Source of the DNA: JBDTZF01 sp040005265
Lineage (GTDB): Bacteria; Verrucomicrobiota; Verrucomicrobiia; Chthoniobacterales; UBA10450
Direction: 5' to 3'
Length of the DNA stretch: 22,221 nt
Assembly: GCA_040005265.1 (NCBI GenBank)
Contig: JBDTZF010000033.1
Span: forward strand, 1-22,221
The position numbers and the translations under genes were made by a program. Under the pieces are notes generated by a model that was given only the letters and a program-made list of their open reading frames with translations, made no database searches and was not told the origin of the DNA. Every line of letters begins with the position of its first letter. Positions within the stretch are counted from its first letter, which is position 1. Of the stretch, positions 22,016-22,221 are shown in pieces.

Positions 22016-22099
22016 TGTCCAATCAAGAGTTTAAGTGGACTCTTTCCCAACAAAACCGGTCGAACAACCGCCGATTTGGGTAATGGTTGCCTAATTTTC

Positions 22100-22221
22100 A
22101 TGTCATTGCGTAAACCAAGAGTGGTCGTAGCGGGCCAGGTTCCTCCACCTTTTGGAGGCCAGAACCTTATGATCGAGAAGGCGATCGCGCAATTCAGGCG
22201 GTCGGATCGCTGCGAGACGGT
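22100..22221 (+). CDS. Group 1 glycosyltransferase, N-terminal fragment
   Basis: Only the first 40 residues are inside the window. From the ATG at 22100 the product reads MSLRKPRVVVAGQVPPPFGG and then QNLMIEKAIAQF. The strand VVVAGQVPPPFGGQN is the usual opening of GT4-type (GT-B fold) glycosyltransferases, in which a glycine-rich loop after the first beta-strand lies near the donor and acceptor. The gene is divergent from the epimerase unit, with 84 bp between starts, and runs off the right edge. It fits the exopolysaccharide theme of the preceding 5 kb. The start is chosen because the N-terminal strand follows it directly; no ribosome site is visible. Confidence 0.7.
   Translation, partial: MSLRKPRVVVAGQVPPPFGGQNLMIEKAIAQFRRSDRCET

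Noticed and set aside
22025..22044. AAGAGT/ACTCTT dyad between the divergent epimerase and glycosyltransferase genes
   Set aside because: It is only 6 bp and likely to occur by chance; no promoter boxes align with it.
1..22221. CRISPR array, tRNA, rRNA, prophage or insertion sequence
   Set aside because: No regularly spaced direct repeats, cloverleaf sequence, rRNA segment or transposase/integrase motif was seen; the repeats present are palindromic and dispersed.

Overview
The window looks like a chromosomal segment of a member of the Verrucomicrobiota, probably a soil Chthoniobacterales relative. This is inference, not a database result. Supporting signs are: an exosortase/EpsI pair; a GDP-mannose 3,5-epimerase-like protein; a secreted nuclease-fold protein with the C-terminal 'ESSPDLVNWT' domain common in that phylum; several exported or one-helix hypothetical proteins; very weak Shine-Dalgarno use; and many composite palindromic (REP/REPIN-like) repeats. 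No rRNA, tRNA, CRISPR array, integrase or transposase gene was seen, and no stretch over 300 bases lacks a gene.

Layout. Bases 1-3845: the end of a TPR protein, a secreted M2 (ACE-like) dipeptidyl carboxypeptidase and a class III sirtuin run on the + strand. They meet a convergent four-helix membrane protein. Bases 3886-9247: two exported proteins (a GIN-domain lipoprotein and an unknown) on the - strand, then divergently a nucleotide pyrophosphatase/phosphodiesterase-type enzyme and two tandem outer-membrane beta-barrel paralogues. Bases 9417-12377: a secreted endonuclease/exonuclease/phosphatase protein, a histidine-rich periplasmic protein on the - strand, a HIT hydrolase and a one-helix membrane protein. 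Bases 12417-14518 (-): an A-type Fe-S carrier and a proline/alanine-rich membrane protein. Bases 14644-19921 (+): a tightly spaced run of mutL, a WecG/TagA/CpsF glycosyltransferase, a GME-like epimerase, an exosortase and epsI. Bases 19954-22015 (-): an SDR epimerase, a glycosyltransferase-like protein and a small unknown protein, joined by two TAATG stop/start overlaps. At 22100 a group 1 glycosyltransferase begins and runs off the window. From about 16.5 kb onward this reads as an exopolysaccharide/exosortase locus that makes sugar nucleotides, transfers sugars to a lipid carrier and processes surface proteins.

The most unusual feature is a set of palindromic elements of several unrelated sequences but one shared design: short terminal inverted repeats flanking two hairpins. 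They lie at about 669, 2511, 3271, 5663, 15802 and 19937. Several have become part of genes. One lies in frame in the linker of mutL, one supplies the tail and stop codon of a small EPS-locus protein, one forms the overlapping tails of the sirtuin and the membrane protein, one ends exactly at the sirtuin start codon, and one separates the signal peptide of an exported protein from any usual start codon. The mutL copy and the 19937 copy belong to the same heterodimeric family in opposite orientation.
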